DNA of 64,000 nt from an uncultured Pelagibacteraceae bacterium (GTDB taxonomy: Bacteria; Pseudomonadota; Alphaproteobacteria; Pelagibacterales; Pelagibacteraceae): assembly GCA_902524535.1 (NCBI GenBank), contig CABZDR010000001.1, forward strand, positions 310,001-374,000, given 5' to 3'. Below, in pieces: positions 63,973-64,000 of the stretch (the first letter of the stretch is position 1; each line of letters starts with the position of its first letter). The position numbers and the translations under genes are program-made. Below the pieces are notes generated by a model that did no database searches, was not told where the DNA came from, and was given only the letters and a program-made list of their open reading frames with translations.

Positions 63973-64000
63973 AGATTGAAATATTTTTTTAATAAGCTAT

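Noticed and set aside
1-64000. CRISPR arrays, insertion sequences, prophage genes, tRNA or rRNA genes
   Set aside because: I looked in the intergenic spaces and at gene content and found no repeats with spacers, transposases, phage genes or cloverleaf sequences. By-eye inspection could miss a diverged tRNA, but the gaps are mostly too short.

Overview
This window is a gene-dense, very AT-rich stretch of a streamlined alphaproteobacterial chromosome. The best fit is the SAR11 clade (Pelagibacterales). The reasons are the low GC content, intergenic gaps that are usually zero to a few dozen bases, many ATGA/TAATG/ATTGA start-stop overlaps, TTG and GTG starts, short versions of familiar proteins, and alphaproteobacterial gene neighbourhoods (mnmG-rsmG-parA-parB, fabI-fabB-fabA beside an Irr-type regulator, ubiE-ubiB-coaBC-dut, rpsT-dnaA-dnaN). 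I see no phage, insertion sequence, CRISPR array, rRNA or tRNA. Species placement is inference from gene content and style.

Layout. 1-4019: mnmG (cut by the window edge), rsmG, parA and parB, with a near-perfect parS site inside rsmG. 4009-8577 (minus): holA, lptE, leuS and a DUF3576 lipoprotein. 8760-9839: a major porin with a strong terminator that lies inside the end of a convergent ThiE-like gene. 10417-12231: yggS, an L,D-transpeptidase, a degenerate OmpR-type regulator and a 34-codon ArfA-like ribosome-rescue gene. 12228-18554 (minus): the grpE-dnaK-dnaJ chaperone operon continuing into a 55-aa membrane protein, dapB, nth and a PfkB kinase. 18591-25677: rdgB, an LpoA-like protein, rsmI, a BON lipoprotein, maeB and murJ. 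25680-34525: trpS, nfu, a Bax-like glucosaminidase, a polysaccharide deacetylase, a very short tsaB, fur, miaB, ybeZ, ybeY and lnt. 34518-42317: metK, then nusA-infB-rbfA-rpsO-pnp. 42387-43463: an acyltransferase of accessory character. 43467-45973 (minus): fabI-fabB-fabA. 46068-49961: an iron/peroxide-related block (irr, katG, a hydroxylase-like oxygenase, a DUF2061 protein and a 59-aa Cys-rich protein). 49984-55086 (minus): SH3 protein, ThiF-like E1, dut, coaBC, ubiB, ubiE. 55119-59084: mutM, rpsT, dnaA, dnaN. 59081-63972: plsC, lysA, lptM-like, argH, a TlpA-like thioredoxin, a HIG1 protein and a carboxylesterase.

The most interesting part is 46.0-50.0 kb. Irr-box-like palindromes (TTTAGAA-N3-TTNTAAA type) stand in front of irr itself and on the katG promoter. 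Two tandem 19-bp Fur-box-like sites, whose starts are 30 bp apart, stand in front of an unannotated 59-aa protein with seven to eight cysteines. Together this looks like a compact iron-responsive module with two Fur-superfamily regulators, the second encoded at 29.8 kb. Other points are three small genes too short for standard calling (ArfA-like, a two-TM protein between dnaJ and dapB, an LptM-like lipoprotein), a TsaB reduced to its N-terminal half whose start overlaps a divergent gene by 53 bp, and five convergent gene pairs that end on the same four bases. Everything else is core housekeeping.
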